From positions 1 to 29,370 of the forward strand of contig CAZUNB010000011.1 in assembly GCA_964622235.1 (NCBI GenBank): 29,370 nucleotides of DNA, in the 5' to 3' direction. The notes beneath the pieces are model-generated. The model was not told where the DNA came from. It was given only the letters and a program-made list of their open reading frames with translations, and did not search any database. This document shows positions 15,049-24,400 of this stretch, one piece after another. Positions within the stretch are counted from its first letter, which is position 1, and every line of letters begins with the position of its first letter. Source of the DNA: CAZUNB01 sp964622235 (GTDB taxonomy: Bacteria; Patescibacteriota; Saccharimonadia; Saccharimonadales; JAGPDM01). The position numbers were made by a program, and so were the translations under genes.

Positions 15049-15705
15049 ATGAAAATTATTTTTATTTCGATTTTCCCTGAGATGATTAAACCGTATTTTG
15101 AAACATCGATGATGCGAAAGGCGAACGAACTATCGATTGCTGATTTTGTTTTTATTAACCTACGAGATTTTGGAACAGGTCCACGCTCACAAGTCGACGA
15201 TATGCCCTATGGCGGCGGCGATGGAATGATTCTTCAGATAGAACCGTTGAGTAAGGCGATTGAAGCAGCGAAAACGATCTCTCCCGGTGCAAAAGTTCTC
15301 TTGACTGCAGCTGGAGGAGAAAACTGGAGACAATCTCGTGCTCGTAAGATTGCCAGTGATAACAGGGATTTGATTATAGTCTGTGGACGCTATGAAGGCG
15401 TAGACGAGCGTGTTATGTGCTACATCGATGAAACAGTTAGTATCGGCCAATACGTGCTTACCGGCGGTGAGTTAGCGGCCATGGTGATCGCAGATAGTGT
15501 AGTCCGTTTACTCGATGGTGTGCTCGGCGGAGAAACGTCGGCTAGTGACGAATCATACGAGAAAGATGAAAATTATATTGAATTCCCTCAATACACAAGA
15601 CCAGCTAAATATAACGGTATGGAAGTCCCGGAAATTTTACTGAGTGGTAATCATCAAAAAATTGCAGATTGGCGAAGACAGCAGAGTGAGCTTCGATCTC
15701 TCTGA
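15049..15705 (+). CDS. trmD: tRNA (guanine-N1-)-methyltransferase TrmD
   Basis: The protein methylates G37 of tRNAs using S-adenosylmethionine. I start it at ATG 15049 (MKIIFISIFPEM, 218 residues); an upstream start at 15019 would lie inside the terminator. SPOUT-fold motifs are all present: DDMPYGGGDGMIL, VCGRYEGVDERV and the trefoil knot SIGQYVLTGGELAAM, followed by the C-terminal GNHQKIADWRRQQS. In many bacteria the order is rpsP-(khpA)-rimM-trmD; rimM is absent here. Confidence 0.97.
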   Translation: MKIIFISIFPEMIKPYFETSMMRKANELSIADFVFINLRDFGTGPRSQVDDMPYGGGDGMILQIEPLSKAIEAAKTISPGAKVLLTAAGGENWRQSRARKIASDNRDLIIVCGRYEGVDERVMCYIDETVSIGQYVLTGGELAAMVIADSVVRLLDGVLGGETSASDESYEKDENYIEFPQYTRPAKYNGMEVPEILLSGNHQKIADWRRQQSELRSL

Positions 15706-15743
15706 AGGCAAGACCGGCCTAGTCAGTTGTTAGCATAAACTAT

Positions 15744-16274
15744 TTAAACTTCTTTAATCGTACCGCAAGCTAGACGAGGACCACCGCTGTGACCGCTGCC
15801 AGACTCTCCAGGCGTGTAGGGATCTTCGTTACCATGGACCATCAGCGAGGTTCCTTCAGGAGCGGAATCTTTACCTAGCAGAGAAACAGGACCATCGCTT
15901 AATGTGACACGAGTTGTTATGGTCTCTAGTATTCCTGTGCCATCTTCATCGATTGTAATACAAGGTAAATCACCGGAATGGTAGCCGTGATTAGCATCAG
16001 CGTCAGAGTTACCATTCGGTCCTGGGTCAAAATGACCGCCAGCACATTTAAATCCGTCGCAGTCACAAGAAGCTTTTTCGTGTATGTGTACGGCATGCTT
16101 ACCTGGTGTTAGAATTGATGGGGAGCCCTTAAGCTTCAGACGAATATGAACGTATTTCCAGCCATCGACATCATATTCGGTGAAGATTGCTTCACCCTTA
16201 ATTGATGGTCCTTCAACCTTCGCCTTAGCTGTCTTTGTTTGGTGTATAGTATCGGCTTGTAATGAAACGTTCAT
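15744..16274 (-). CDS. sodC: Cu/Zn superoxide dismutase, no signal peptide
   Basis: The 176-residue protein converts superoxide to peroxide and oxygen. Copper and zinc ligands are visible: HIH (after HAV), GGHFDP, the NHGYHSGDLP zinc loop and MVHGNEDPY. The active-site Arg is in GGPRLACG, and the disulfide Cys pair is likely FKCAGG and LACG. Extra Cys occur in SCDCDG. Bacterial SodC is normally exported, but this one begins MNVSLQADTIHQTKTAKA with no signal peptide, and AGGAGA lies correctly upstream of the ATG, so the start is well supported. It may act in the cytoplasm or leave by another route. An extended -10 TGA-TATACT (minus strand) lies about 28 nt upstream of the ATG. It converges with trmD. 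Confidence 0.9.
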   Translation of the reverse strand: MNVSLQADTIHQTKTAKAKVEGPSIKGEAIFTEYDVDGWKYVHIRLKLKGSPSILTPGKHAVHIHEKASCDCDGFKCAGGHFDPGPNGNSDADANHGYHSGDLPCITIDEDGTGILETITTRVTLSDGPVSLLGKDSAPEGTSLMVHGNEDPYTPGESGSGHSGGPRLACGTIKEV

Positions 16275-16302
16275 GTAATTCTCCTAATTAATTCACCTTA
16301 CT

Positions 16303-16311
16303 AGTATATCA
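16303..16311 (-). promoter_or_regulatory. extended -10 of sodC
   Basis: On the minus strand this reads TGA-TATACT, about 28 nt upstream of the sodC ATG. The leader contains AGGAGA, so unlike several neighbours sodC has an ordinary ribosome binding site. Confidence 0.5.
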
Positions 16312-16376
16312 TCTTGAAAACACGAGAATTGTCAGTTTCAAATTTTAAGAACAGTAAAAATAGCTATTGCAAGTGG

Positions 16377-17405
16377 CTAGTCCTCAAAACCGTTTGGATT
16401 CTGTGATTGCCAACGCCAACTATCAGTACACGCATCCTCGACTGATTTAAAGCTATGCCATCCAAGCTCTCGACTGGCTTTTCCTGGGTCAGCGATAACA
16501 GTAGAGATATCACCAGGTCTTCTGTCTGTCAGTTTATAGGGAATGTCTTTACCGCTGATATCTCTAAAAATTTGAATAAGTTCGAGGACGGACGTTCCGA
16601 CACCGGTGCCTAAGTTATATGCGTTAAATCCAATGAGGTTATCAATCTTCTGCAGTGCGGCTAAATGGCCTGTTGCTAGGTCCTCGACATGAATATAATC
16701 TCGTACTCCAGTACCGTCGAAGGTATCATAGTCGTCGCCAAACACAGAAACCATTTCATGTTTACCAATTGCAGCTTGTGAAACGTATGGGAGAAGGTTG
16801 TTGGGCGGACCATTCGGTGATTCGCCCAACAAACCTGAATGATGAGCACCGATTGGATTAAAATATCGAAGCGCACATATTCTCCAATCACCACGAGCTG
16901 CGATGTCGGATAAAATCGTTTCAGCCATCAATTTTGTTTGACCATATGGGTTGATTGGCCCTAATGAAGCAGATTCGCTTAGTGGGCTAGTATTTTTAGG
17001 GTCATAAACTGTGGCTGAGCTGCTAAAAATTAGCTTATGGACAGAGTATTTTTTCATTATTTCGAGCAACGTTATTGTCGAGATTAGATTATTGTCATAG
17101 TACTCTAATGGTTGCTGCTTTGACTCACCTACAGCCTTGAGGCCGGCAAAATGTATGACAGAATCGAAAGCATGATTGCTAAAAATTTCATCGATACCAT
17201 CAGCATCGCGAAGATCAACCTCGTAGCTAATGACTTTTTTACCCGTAATTTGAGATACTCGTTCGAGGCTTTTTGGTGATGAGTTGGCGAAATTATCAAC
17301 CACTATTGGCTCATAGCCAGCTTCAATGAGCTTAATAACCATGTGACTGCCTATATAGCCAGCTCCGCCAGTAACTAAAACCTTTTTATTCAGGAAAAAT
17401 GACAT
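16377..17405 (-). CDS. galE: UDP-glucose 4-epimerase
   Basis: The 342-residue short-chain dehydrogenase-type enzyme interconverts UDP-glucose and UDP-galactose using bound NAD. GGAGYIGSH (13-21) binds NAD, SSSATVY (128-134) supplies the Ser/Thr, and Tyr154 and Lys158 form the YxxxK pair in NPYGQTK. The later RYFNPIGAH and GVRDYIHVEDLA segments are typical of GalE. It probably feeds surface polysaccharide or glycoprotein synthesis. The promoter TGA-TACACT ends 6 nt before the ATG with no Shine-Dalgarno, so the mRNA is probably leaderless. Confidence 0.95.
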   Translation of the reverse strand: MSFFLNKKVLVTGGAGYIGSHMVIKLIEAGYEPIVVDNFANSSPKSLERVSQITGKKVISYEVDLRDADGIDEIFSNHAFDSVIHFAGLKAVGESKQQPLEYYDNNLISTITLLEIMKKYSVHKLIFSSSATVYDPKNTSPLSESASLGPINPYGQTKLMAETILSDIAARGDWRICALRYFNPIGAHHSGLLGESPNGPPNNLLPYVSQAAIGKHEMVSVFGDDYDTFDGTGVRDYIHVEDLATGHLAALQKIDNLIGFNAYNLGTGVGTSVLELIQIFRDISGKDIPYKLTDRRPGDISTVIADPGKASRELGWHSFKSVEDACTDSWRWQSQNPNGFED

Positions 17406-17411
17406 AAAACT

Positions 17412-17420
17412 AGTGTATCA
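17412..17420 (-). promoter_or_regulatory. extended -10 of galE (leaderless arrangement)
   Basis: On the minus strand this reads TGA-TACACT, then AGTTTT, then ATG. The 6-nt linker AGTTTT is identical to that of the gene starting at 8109. Confidence 0.6.
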
Positions 17421-17498
17421 TTTTTAGTTATCACGTTTCTGGTTATCAATAAATTACAAATGAAACATAGGATATCATTTAATGAATGCAGGGCTACA

Positions 17499-18728
17499 TT
17501 AGCTTACAAAGGTGATAGCTATACCGGTTTTGTCGCCTCGGCCAGTTCGACCGATGCGGTGGGTATAGTCGTCATATGTCTGAGGCACATCATAATTGAT
17601 TACGTGAGTGATGTCGTCGACATCAATACCTCTTGCTGCTACGTCAGTAGCGACTAGGATTTTAATTTCACCATTTTTAAATTTCCGTAGAGCTCTCTGG
17701 CGTTGACCTTGGCTTTTGTTCCCGTGCATTGCATCAGTTGAGAATCCACGAGTTGCTAGCTCGTTACCAAGTCGTTCTGTCTGTCGCTTAGTTTCACAAA
17801 ATATAATTGTTCGGTTGACGTTATCACCATTCAGAATATCATGTAGTTTTTCTATTTTTTCAGAAGGCATTCGAAACTTAACAACTGATTGTTCAACATT
17901 ATCACTTGTTTCAGCGGTACGCGCCATAATAGTAACGGGTGAGAACGTGAAGCTTTTGATAAGGTCTTCAATAGTACGGCTCATCGTCGCAGAAAAGAAT
18001 AATGACTGTCTTTCAGTTGGTAATTCGCTAAGTATAGCTCGTACATCATTGACGAATCCCATATCGAGCATTCGGTCTACCTCATCAAGTACAACTGAGC
18101 TCACATCGTCAAGACGTAGTGTTCGTCGTTCAATGTGGTCCTGGATTCGTCCAGGAGTACCGATGATTATTTCTGGTCGGTGCTTTAGGTCATTAAGCTG
18201 TCGTCCAATTGGAGCACCACCAATAAGTAATGCATCATGTAGTCGGGTTCCTTTACCTAAACTTCGTGCTTCTTGCTGAATTTGTAGCGCAAGTTCACGA
18301 GTTGGAGCAACGATAAGTATTTTTTCACCACGATGTTTCATCATTTTTTCGAACAAAGGCAGTAAGAAAGCAGCTGTTTTACCGGTACCAGTGTTGGCGA
18401 TACCGATAACATCTTTGCCTTCGAGTGCTACTGGAAGTGCTTTATCCTGGATTTGCGTTGGCTTTTCAAAACCTTTTTTGGCGAGATTCTCTTTTAAAAT
18501 ATTACTCATTGCAAAGTCACTGAAGCTATTTTCAGGAGTGTACTCAGTTGTCTCGACTGGTTTTGCTGCTTTAACGAACCGTTTTGGGTCGATTGATTTA
18601 CCTCGGCTAAAGCCACCCCGACGACTACCGCCACCACCACTTCGTCCACCACCACGGAAGTTTGGTTTTCGTCCGCCGCCATTATTTGATGATCCACGCC
18701 CAGGGCGCGAGTTTGAATTATTGTACAT
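17499..18728 (-). CDS. DEAD-box RNA helicase with RGG-rich N-terminus
   Basis: The 409-residue protein unwinds RNA using ATP. Residues 1-45 are Gly/Arg/Ser/Asn-rich with RGG-like repeats and probably disordered. The core follows: Q motif (GFEKPTQIQ, 87-95), Walker A ANTGTGKT (111-118), PTRELA, TPGRI, motif II as DEVD (215-218), SAT (246-248), and HRIGRTGR (390-397). It ends 12 residues after motif VI (ITFVS), so there is no C-terminal extension. RhlE-like proteins usually carry the basic tail at the C-terminus; here it is at the N-terminus. AGGA lies about 9 nt before the ATG. It diverges from an RRM protein gene across 363 bp. Confidence 0.95.
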   Translation of the reverse strand: MYNNSNSRPGRGSSNNGGGRKPNFRGGGRSGGGGSRRGGFSRGKSIDPKRFVKAAKPVETTEYTPENSFSDFAMSNILKENLAKKGFEKPTQIQDKALPVALEGKDVIGIANTGTGKTAAFLLPLFEKMMKHRGEKILIVAPTRELALQIQQEARSLGKGTRLHDALLIGGAPIGRQLNDLKHRPEIIIGTPGRIQDHIERRTLRLDDVSSVVLDEVDRMLDMGFVNDVRAILSELPTERQSLFFSATMSRTIEDLIKSFTFSPVTIMARTAETSDNVEQSVVKFRMPSEKIEKLHDILNGDNVNRTIIFCETKRQTERLGNELATRGFSTDAMHGNKSQGQRQRALRKFKNGEIKILVATDVAARGIDVDDITHVINYDVPQTYDDYTHRIGRTGRGDKTGIAITFVS

Positions 18729-19091
18729 AAAAATATATCCTATTCTAATTAGTTATTGTTATTAAATATGTGTAGGTATTTATTGAAAAATACGTCAGTT
18801 GCTCTTTTATGAAGCCTAACGTATTTGTCTAACACTCATAACAATCATTGGATTCAAGAAAAAACAATCAAAATCTATAATATCACGACTGAGAATTAAA
18901 TCCTAATTTTTGTCAAATTTCTTCCTCAATTTAGAAGTAGTATGTATTGCTGTTGTGGCTATAGCCAACTGTGTTATACTCTACCCAAGCAAGTAGCAAA
19001 AGTAGTTTCACCGTTTTTAGACCGTTTGGAATAAATATCACGGCAAGAAGATACAAGGGCGAGTTGTGATATAAGTAAAGAAGGGATCAAA
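18729..19091. other. 363-bp divergent regulatory region between helicase and RRM genes
   Basis: No gene is visible. The helicase side holds a dyad, AAATACGT (18788-18795) with ACGTATTT (18819-18826), 23 bp apart, extended by near-matching bases; it could be an operator or a leader hairpin. The RRM side holds a promoter at 18953-18980 and a leader of about 105 nt. Confidence 0.45.
18953..18980 (+). promoter_or_regulatory. promoter of the RRM protein gene
   Basis: TTGTGG (18953-18958), 16-bp spacer and TATACT (18975-18980). The transcript would have a leader of about 105 nt ending in AAGAAGGGA before the ATG. A long leader is unusual in this window and is reminiscent of cold-shock mRNAs, but no cold-box sequence is identifiable. 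Confidence 0.55.
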
Positions 19092-19418
19092 ATGGATCAA
19101 AATAGTAAAATTTATGTAGGTGGTTTAGCCTACTCAACAACTGAGGCTGAGCTCGAGGAATACTTCGCGCAATACGGTACAGTTAAGAGTGCTAGTATCA
19201 TCATGGACCGCGAAACTAATCGCTCAAAAGGCTTTGGTTTCGTTGAAATGTCAACACCCGAAGAGGCTGATGCAGCTATCGACGCGTTGAACAACCAAGA
19301 GTTCGCTGGTCGTCGTTTGACGGTCAACAAAGCTCGTCCACAAACTGACCGACGCTCAGGCGGCGGCGGTGGCAATGGCGGCGGAGGTGGCGGAAGCTTC
19401 CGACGTAGCAGCTACTAA
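19092..19418 (+). CDS. RRM-domain RNA-binding protein with glycine-rich tail
   Basis: The 108-residue protein contains one RNA recognition motif: RNP2 IYVGGL (7-12) and RNP1 KGFGFVEM (46-53). A Gly-rich tail follows (about 90-108) ending in SFRRSSY. The design resembles the cyanobacterial Rbp proteins and plant glycine-rich RNA-binding proteins, which are cold-induced RNA chaperones. A similar role, perhaps with the divergent RGG-rich helicase, is inferred. AAGGGA lies upstream of the ATG, and a strong terminator follows 22 bp after the stop. Confidence 0.95.
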   Translation: MDQNSKIYVGGLAYSTTEAELEEYFAQYGTVKSASIIMDRETNRSKGFGFVEMSTPEEADAAIDALNNQEFAGRRLTVNKARPQTDRRSGGGGGNGGGGGGSFRRSSY

Positions 19419-19433
19419 TAGTAGTAACCTACT

Positions 19434-19467
19434 AAAAAAACGAGAGTTCTAGTAACTCTCGTTTTTT
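19434..19467. terminator. bidirectional-looking intrinsic terminator after the RRM gene
   Basis: CGAGAGTT (19441-19448) pairs perfectly with AACTCTCG (19454-19461), 5-nt loop, followed by six T and preceded by seven A. It ends the RRM transcript and could work on both strands. Confidence 0.9.
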
Positions 19468-19510
19468 ATTTCATTTTTTTGGAGTATTACTAGTAATTAT
19501 TGTCGATTAG

Positions 19511-19519
19511 TGTAATAAT
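19511..19519 (+). promoter_or_regulatory. extended -10 of typA (leaderless arrangement)
   Basis: TGT-AATAAT ends 8 nt before the typA ATG. No Shine-Dalgarno is present. The -35 is weak (TAGTAA). Confidence 0.5.
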
Positions 19520-19527
19520 GCTCTGAT

Positions 19528-21339
19528 ATGCGAAAAGAAAATATACGAAATATTGCAATTGTGGCTCATGTTGACCACGGAAAAACAACCTTAGTTGATG
19601 GCTTGCTCAAGCAAACTCAAACTTTTTCTGAACATGAAAGTGAAATGAACCAAGATCTAATAATGGATTCTGGTGACCAAGAAAAAGAACGCGGCATTAC
19701 TATTACCGCCAAGATTACTGCAGTGAACTATAATAACCATAAAATCAATATCATTGATACGCCAGGACACGCTGACTTTGGTGGTGAAGTAGAACGAACG
19801 CTTAATATGGCTGACGGTTGCTTGCTTGTAGTCGATGCTCAAGAAGGCCCTATGCCACAGACTAAGTTTGTGCTGAAGAAAGCATTCGAGGCTGGATTGA
19901 AGCCAATAGTTGTTATTAATAAGATTGATAAACCAGGAAGTGATCCCCATAAAGTTGAAGACCAAATCGCTGATTTGTTCCTTGAACTAGCTACTGACGA
20001 AGAGCAGCTTCATTACACAACTCTCTACGCAATTGGTCGCGCTGGTAAATCATGGATAACAATGCCAGATGACCCTTCAGCAGAAGCTGACCTTATCCCC
20101 GTTTGCGACGCTATCCTTGAAGGAATTCCAGCTCCAGATGTTGATGATGGCGCAGGTTTGCAGGTTCTAGTCACAGCACTTGACTGGGATAACTTCCTCG
20201 GAAAATACGCAATTGGTCGAATCTATCGTGGCAAAGCCACAAAAACACAATCTGTCAGCATAGTTGACTCCAACAACACTCCGATTAATGCCAAGATTGA
20301 TAAATTGTTTATACACGAAGGGTTGGGGCGAACCGAAGTCGACTCGGCTGAAGCCGGCGAAATCGTGGCTATTACAGGACTTGGTAATATTAAAATTTCT
20401 CAGACGATTACGTCGGTAGAAAGTCCCGAAGCATTGCCAGAAATCAAACTTGAACCACCGACATTGTCGATGTATCTTGGCCCGAATACCTCTCCATATA
20501 AAGGCAAAGAAGGTAAATTCACGACTTCTCGCCAAATTGGTGATCGTCTAAAAAAAGAACTAGAAACCAACATTGGTCTTGAAGTTGCGGATGAAGGAAT
20601 TGGTTTTACTATTAAGGGGCGCGGCGAACTTCACCTGAGTGTCTTGATTGAGACGATGCGCCGTGAAGGTTTCGAGCTTGAAGTTGGTAATCCGAAGGTT
20701 GTTATGATCGAAGAGGATGGGAAGAAGCTTGAACCATACGAAGAAATTACTGTTGATATACCAAATGAGTTTGCTGGAACTATTCAGTCAGAATTTGGTA
20801 AGCGAAAAGCCCAGTTAATTGAACAAGTTCCGATTGATGATCAAAACACGAAGTTAGTCTACGAGATGCCAACCAGAACACTTCTTGGTATGCGTACAAT
20901 CTTGGTCACCGAGACTAAAGGAACTGTCATCATGAATAGCCTTATGAGCGGCTATAAGCCTGTTGGTGCTAGTTTGCAACAACAACGAAACGGAGTCTTG
21001 ATTGCTTGGGAAAATGGGGTTGCGACACCGTACTCACTCGTGAACGCTGAAAGTCGTGGAACTTTGTTTATCTCGCCGGGCGATACAGTCTATCTCGGTC
21101 AAATCGTTGGACTCAACACACGAAACGAAGACATGGACATCAATATAACCAAAGAAAAACATTTAACAAACATGCGCGCTAGTGGAAGTGACGGTACAGT
21201 GAAATTAACGCCTGCTATTAAGCTCAGCCTCGAGCAAGCAATTGATTTTATCGAAGAAGATGAATTACTCGAGGTCACACCTGAATCACTCCGACTCCGG
21301 AAGCGTGAACTCGATCGAAACAAACGCAAAAAGAGATAA
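19528..21339 (+). CDS. typA: ribosome-associated GTPase TypA/BipA
   Basis: The 603-residue translational GTPase binds the 70S ribosome and helps 50S assembly and stress or cold adaptation. The G1 motif AHVDHGKTT (13-21), DTPGHADFGGEVER, NKIDKP, beta-barrel domain II, and the TypA-specific C-terminal part (GRGELHLSVLIETMRREGFE, LEQAIDFIEEDELLEVTPESLRLRKR) are all present. Length is normal. It is a single gene between a terminator and the promoter of the surface protein. Lying next to an RRM protein and a DEAD-box helicase, it fits a cold/ribosome-assembly neighbourhood. Confidence 0.97.
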   Translation: MRKENIRNIAIVAHVDHGKTTLVDGLLKQTQTFSEHESEMNQDLIMDSGDQEKERGITITAKITAVNYNNHKINIIDTPGHADFGGEVERTLNMADGCLLVVDAQEGPMPQTKFVLKKAFEAGLKPIVVINKIDKPGSDPHKVEDQIADLFLELATDEEQLHYTTLYAIGRAGKSWITMPDDPSAEADLIPVCDAILEGIPAPDVDDGAGLQVLVTALDWDNFLGKYAIGRIYRGKATKTQSVSIVDSNNTPINAKIDKLFIHEGLGRTEVDSAEAGEIVAITGLGNIKISQTITSVESPEALPEIKLEPPTLSMYLGPNTSPYKGKEGKFTTSRQIGDRLKKELETNIGLEVADEGIGFTIKGRGELHLSVLIETMRREGFELEVGNPKVVMIEEDGKKLEPYEEITVDIPNEFAGTIQSEFGKRKAQLIEQVPIDDQNTKLVYEMPTRTLLGMRTILVTETKGTVIMNSLMSGYKPVGASLQQQRNGVLIAWENGVATPYSLVNAESRGTLFISPGDTVYLGQIVGLNTRNEDMDINITKEKHLTNMRASGSDGTVKLTPAIKLSLEQAIDFIEEDELLEVTPESLRLRKRELDRNKRKKR

Positions 21340-21402
21340 ACTTAGACAAAAAATCGAGTAGAATATCTTTCACTAACTATTTTTGGCCGTTTTCGTTAAA
21401 CT

Positions 21403-21432
21403 TTGCCAAGCACTAACGTAATGCTGTATAAT
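21403..21432 (+). promoter_or_regulatory. promoter of the large surface protein
   Basis: TTGCCA (21403-21408), 18-bp spacer and a perfect TATAAT (21427-21432). The leader is about 45 nt and ends with a very strong Shine-Dalgarno, AAGGAGG, at 21471-21477. Confidence 0.7.
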
Positions 21433-21482
21433 ATTTTTAATTTACCATGGCAGCTCTGCTTATATTAAAAAAGGAGGAATTT

Positions 21483-24400
21483 ATGAAAATGAGGAAAATA
21501 TTTAGTAGATTGATCGTACTCAGTCTATTTGTTAGCTTTGCGGTAATAGTGCAGACTAGCAGTGTTTCAGCTGCAACCTATAGTGTGACTACCAACGCCA
21601 ATGCGGGTGCGGGGAGCTTGCGTCAAGCAATAACAGATGCCAACGCGAATCCGGGTGCAGACGAAATAACTTTCAATGTTCCAGGCGCTGGTCCGCATGA
21701 AATTGTCACCACGAGCTATTTACCCGTTATAACCGAAGGAACATATATAAATGGATCATCGCAGCCGGGTACAGTTTGCGGTACCGCAAGTATGCAGCCA
21801 CAAATTATTATTAAAGGCTATTCTCGTCTTGACTTTGGTGCTACTTCTGATAACAGCGCAATTCGTGGCGTTGCTTTTCCTAATAGTATGGTTGTCGGGC
21901 ATAATTCGGTGTATTTATCATCAGATAATTTCACCTTAACATGTAGCTTCTTTGGTACGAGCGATGGCGCAACATCCGGTGATCGTGGAAACTTTAGAAT
22001 TTTAGATGGAGCGCATAATGTTAGTATTGGCACAACAGACGAAGCTGATCGTAATATTTTCATTGGTGCAAATAGAGTCGCGCTAGAATCGGCAGCTGAT
22101 TCAAGTGGAGTAATACAAAATAATTATTTCGGAACAAATCCTGCGGGGACTGAAATTGCTGGAAGTTATCCTTCCTACATTGCTTTAGGTGGAAGTTGGG
22201 ATATCACAGCAAATATTTTTGCTTATAACCCAAACTTTACTGACTCAACGTCTTCAATAAATATTTATAATTATGGCAATGGAAGCAGTGGAAAAATTAC
22301 TAAAAACTACGTAGGTACCGATAAGACCAGAACCAAAGATTTTGGTTCTGGTGCTGATTATGCTTATGCAATAAGTAATAATAGCTCTGATTATCTTGTT
22401 GGTGGCACTGACCCTGCTGATAAAAACTATATTTATAATTGGAATAGGGGTATTTATGGCTACAATAGTTCTGCGTTAGGGAACCAATTCAAAGATGTCT
22501 ATAAGCCGATTGAGGCTTCAGAAGAGCCAAAGATACTTTCTTTTCAGGAGAATGGTAGTAACACTGATTTTGTGGTTGAGCTTCGTGATTCTTTTGATGA
22601 TAATACCGATTATAGAGTAGAGCTTTATTCTAATCCGGCAGAGCGAAATAGCCGTGGTGGCTCAGACACTACGGACTTTATTGGTATGGAGACGGTAACT
22701 CGTGGAGACTATAGTGATAATCATACATTTACTATCACAGTTCCCGGTACTGGCTATACGAATCCAGCAGTCACCGCCACCAAGATTGATGATAGTGCCG
22801 ATGGATTTGCAAGAACATCGGCAGTTGGCAAATACAAGATACCGACTGACTTGAAGTTTGAGAAAGTTGGAACGCTTCCGAGTTGTGTAGTTAAGGGCGA
22901 CGACTTCAGCTACCAGGTGAAGATTACCAACAACGGCCCAAATACTATCGAAAACTTCGAGGTAGATTTTTATGATCAGAATGGTTTCTTCACCGATATT
23001 GACCCACAAATAACTGGCGGGACTGCCACCAGCGGTAGTCTTGATCCAGTACCAAACAACACAACTCGTTGGCTCTGGTCAGGAACGATCGCCGTTGGTA
23101 AAACTGTAATTATCACTGTTGATTCTAGCGTTAATCCAGCTAATGAAGATGCTTATGCGGAGCTTAATCCAAGACTTAACGACTATAACAGTGATTATTA
23201 TCGAGACACTAATGATAATAACGGTAGCTTCTATCAAGACATACCAGTTTGTGGCAAGCAGGCTGATCTGAAGCTTGATTTTGAAAGAGTCTCTGGCGAG
23301 GTCTGTGTTACTCCGGGTGAACAAGATCGTGTTTATCGAACTACTATCACTAACAACGGCCCAAACCCAGTTACGAGCTTCGGCCTAGAAACACCATACG
23401 AAGGTGACGGAATGCATGAGAATATGGAGACGGAGTTGGTGGGAGGTACTGCTACCGAAACGACTAATTTTGCACTGGCTGATGGATATTCCGATCAGTG
23501 GGGTTGGCAAGGCGACTTGCAGGTTGGCGAAACGCTTATTTTCGAGACAGCGCTCGACATTGTAAACAGTACAGATAACAACGGCCAAAACTTGAGATAT
23601 CGAGTGAGTCCGTATAATTCCGAGACTTATACTCGCGATTACTACGATACAAACAATAACAATAACTATAACGAGATAAACGGAAGGAGTTTTCGAGAGT
23701 ATTACTGCGGTAGCACCTACAACCTTAGAATGGTAGAAACCAGTAACAATACTCAGAAATGTATCGAAGCGAATCAGAAAGATCGAACCTATAAATTTAG
23801 CATTACCAACGATGGCGACGAAACGATTACTACCTTTGCTGCAGGTGGTCAGTTTCCCTCAGATTCGTTTGAAAATATTCGGTTGAACGCGACTGGTGGT
23901 ACTGGCTCGACAGCCTCGTTAGTAGACGCTAGCGACACGTTTGGGCCAGGAGCCTATATCTGGACGGGCACTCTTGCGCCAGGCAAAACACTGGAATTTA
24001 CGCTTAAAGCAGATATAAAATCACCAAGCACCGAAGAACCACAGGAATTGTATCTTGGTGCTTTCATCCAAGACAAAGAAAACATCAGTAGTCAGCCGTA
24101 TATTTATAAGTATGAGTTTTATTGCGACTATTTGATCGATGTTAGTAGCGAAATCCGGCTCGATGAGCCGGGTCTTATCGAAGGCCAGTCAGCTCGATAT
24201 CGCTTGCTCGTAAAAAACGTTGGCGCCAAAACCTTAACTGGTGAAGAGGGAACAGCTATTTTCATGTATGCATATTTCTCTAGTGACCTTAATATTACTG
24301 ATATCAATACGCCAGATGGGTTTAATTGCGAACAAGCCCCCGCTGAGTCCGTGCCAGAAATTGGGTATGAAGATGGATCCTTCTTAATTTGCGAACAATC

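Noticed and set aside
18391..18765. Pro/Arg-rich plus-strand open frame opposite the helicase N-terminus
   Set aside because: Its composition is the antisense of the Gly/Arg-rich codons of the helicase, and it has no start signals.
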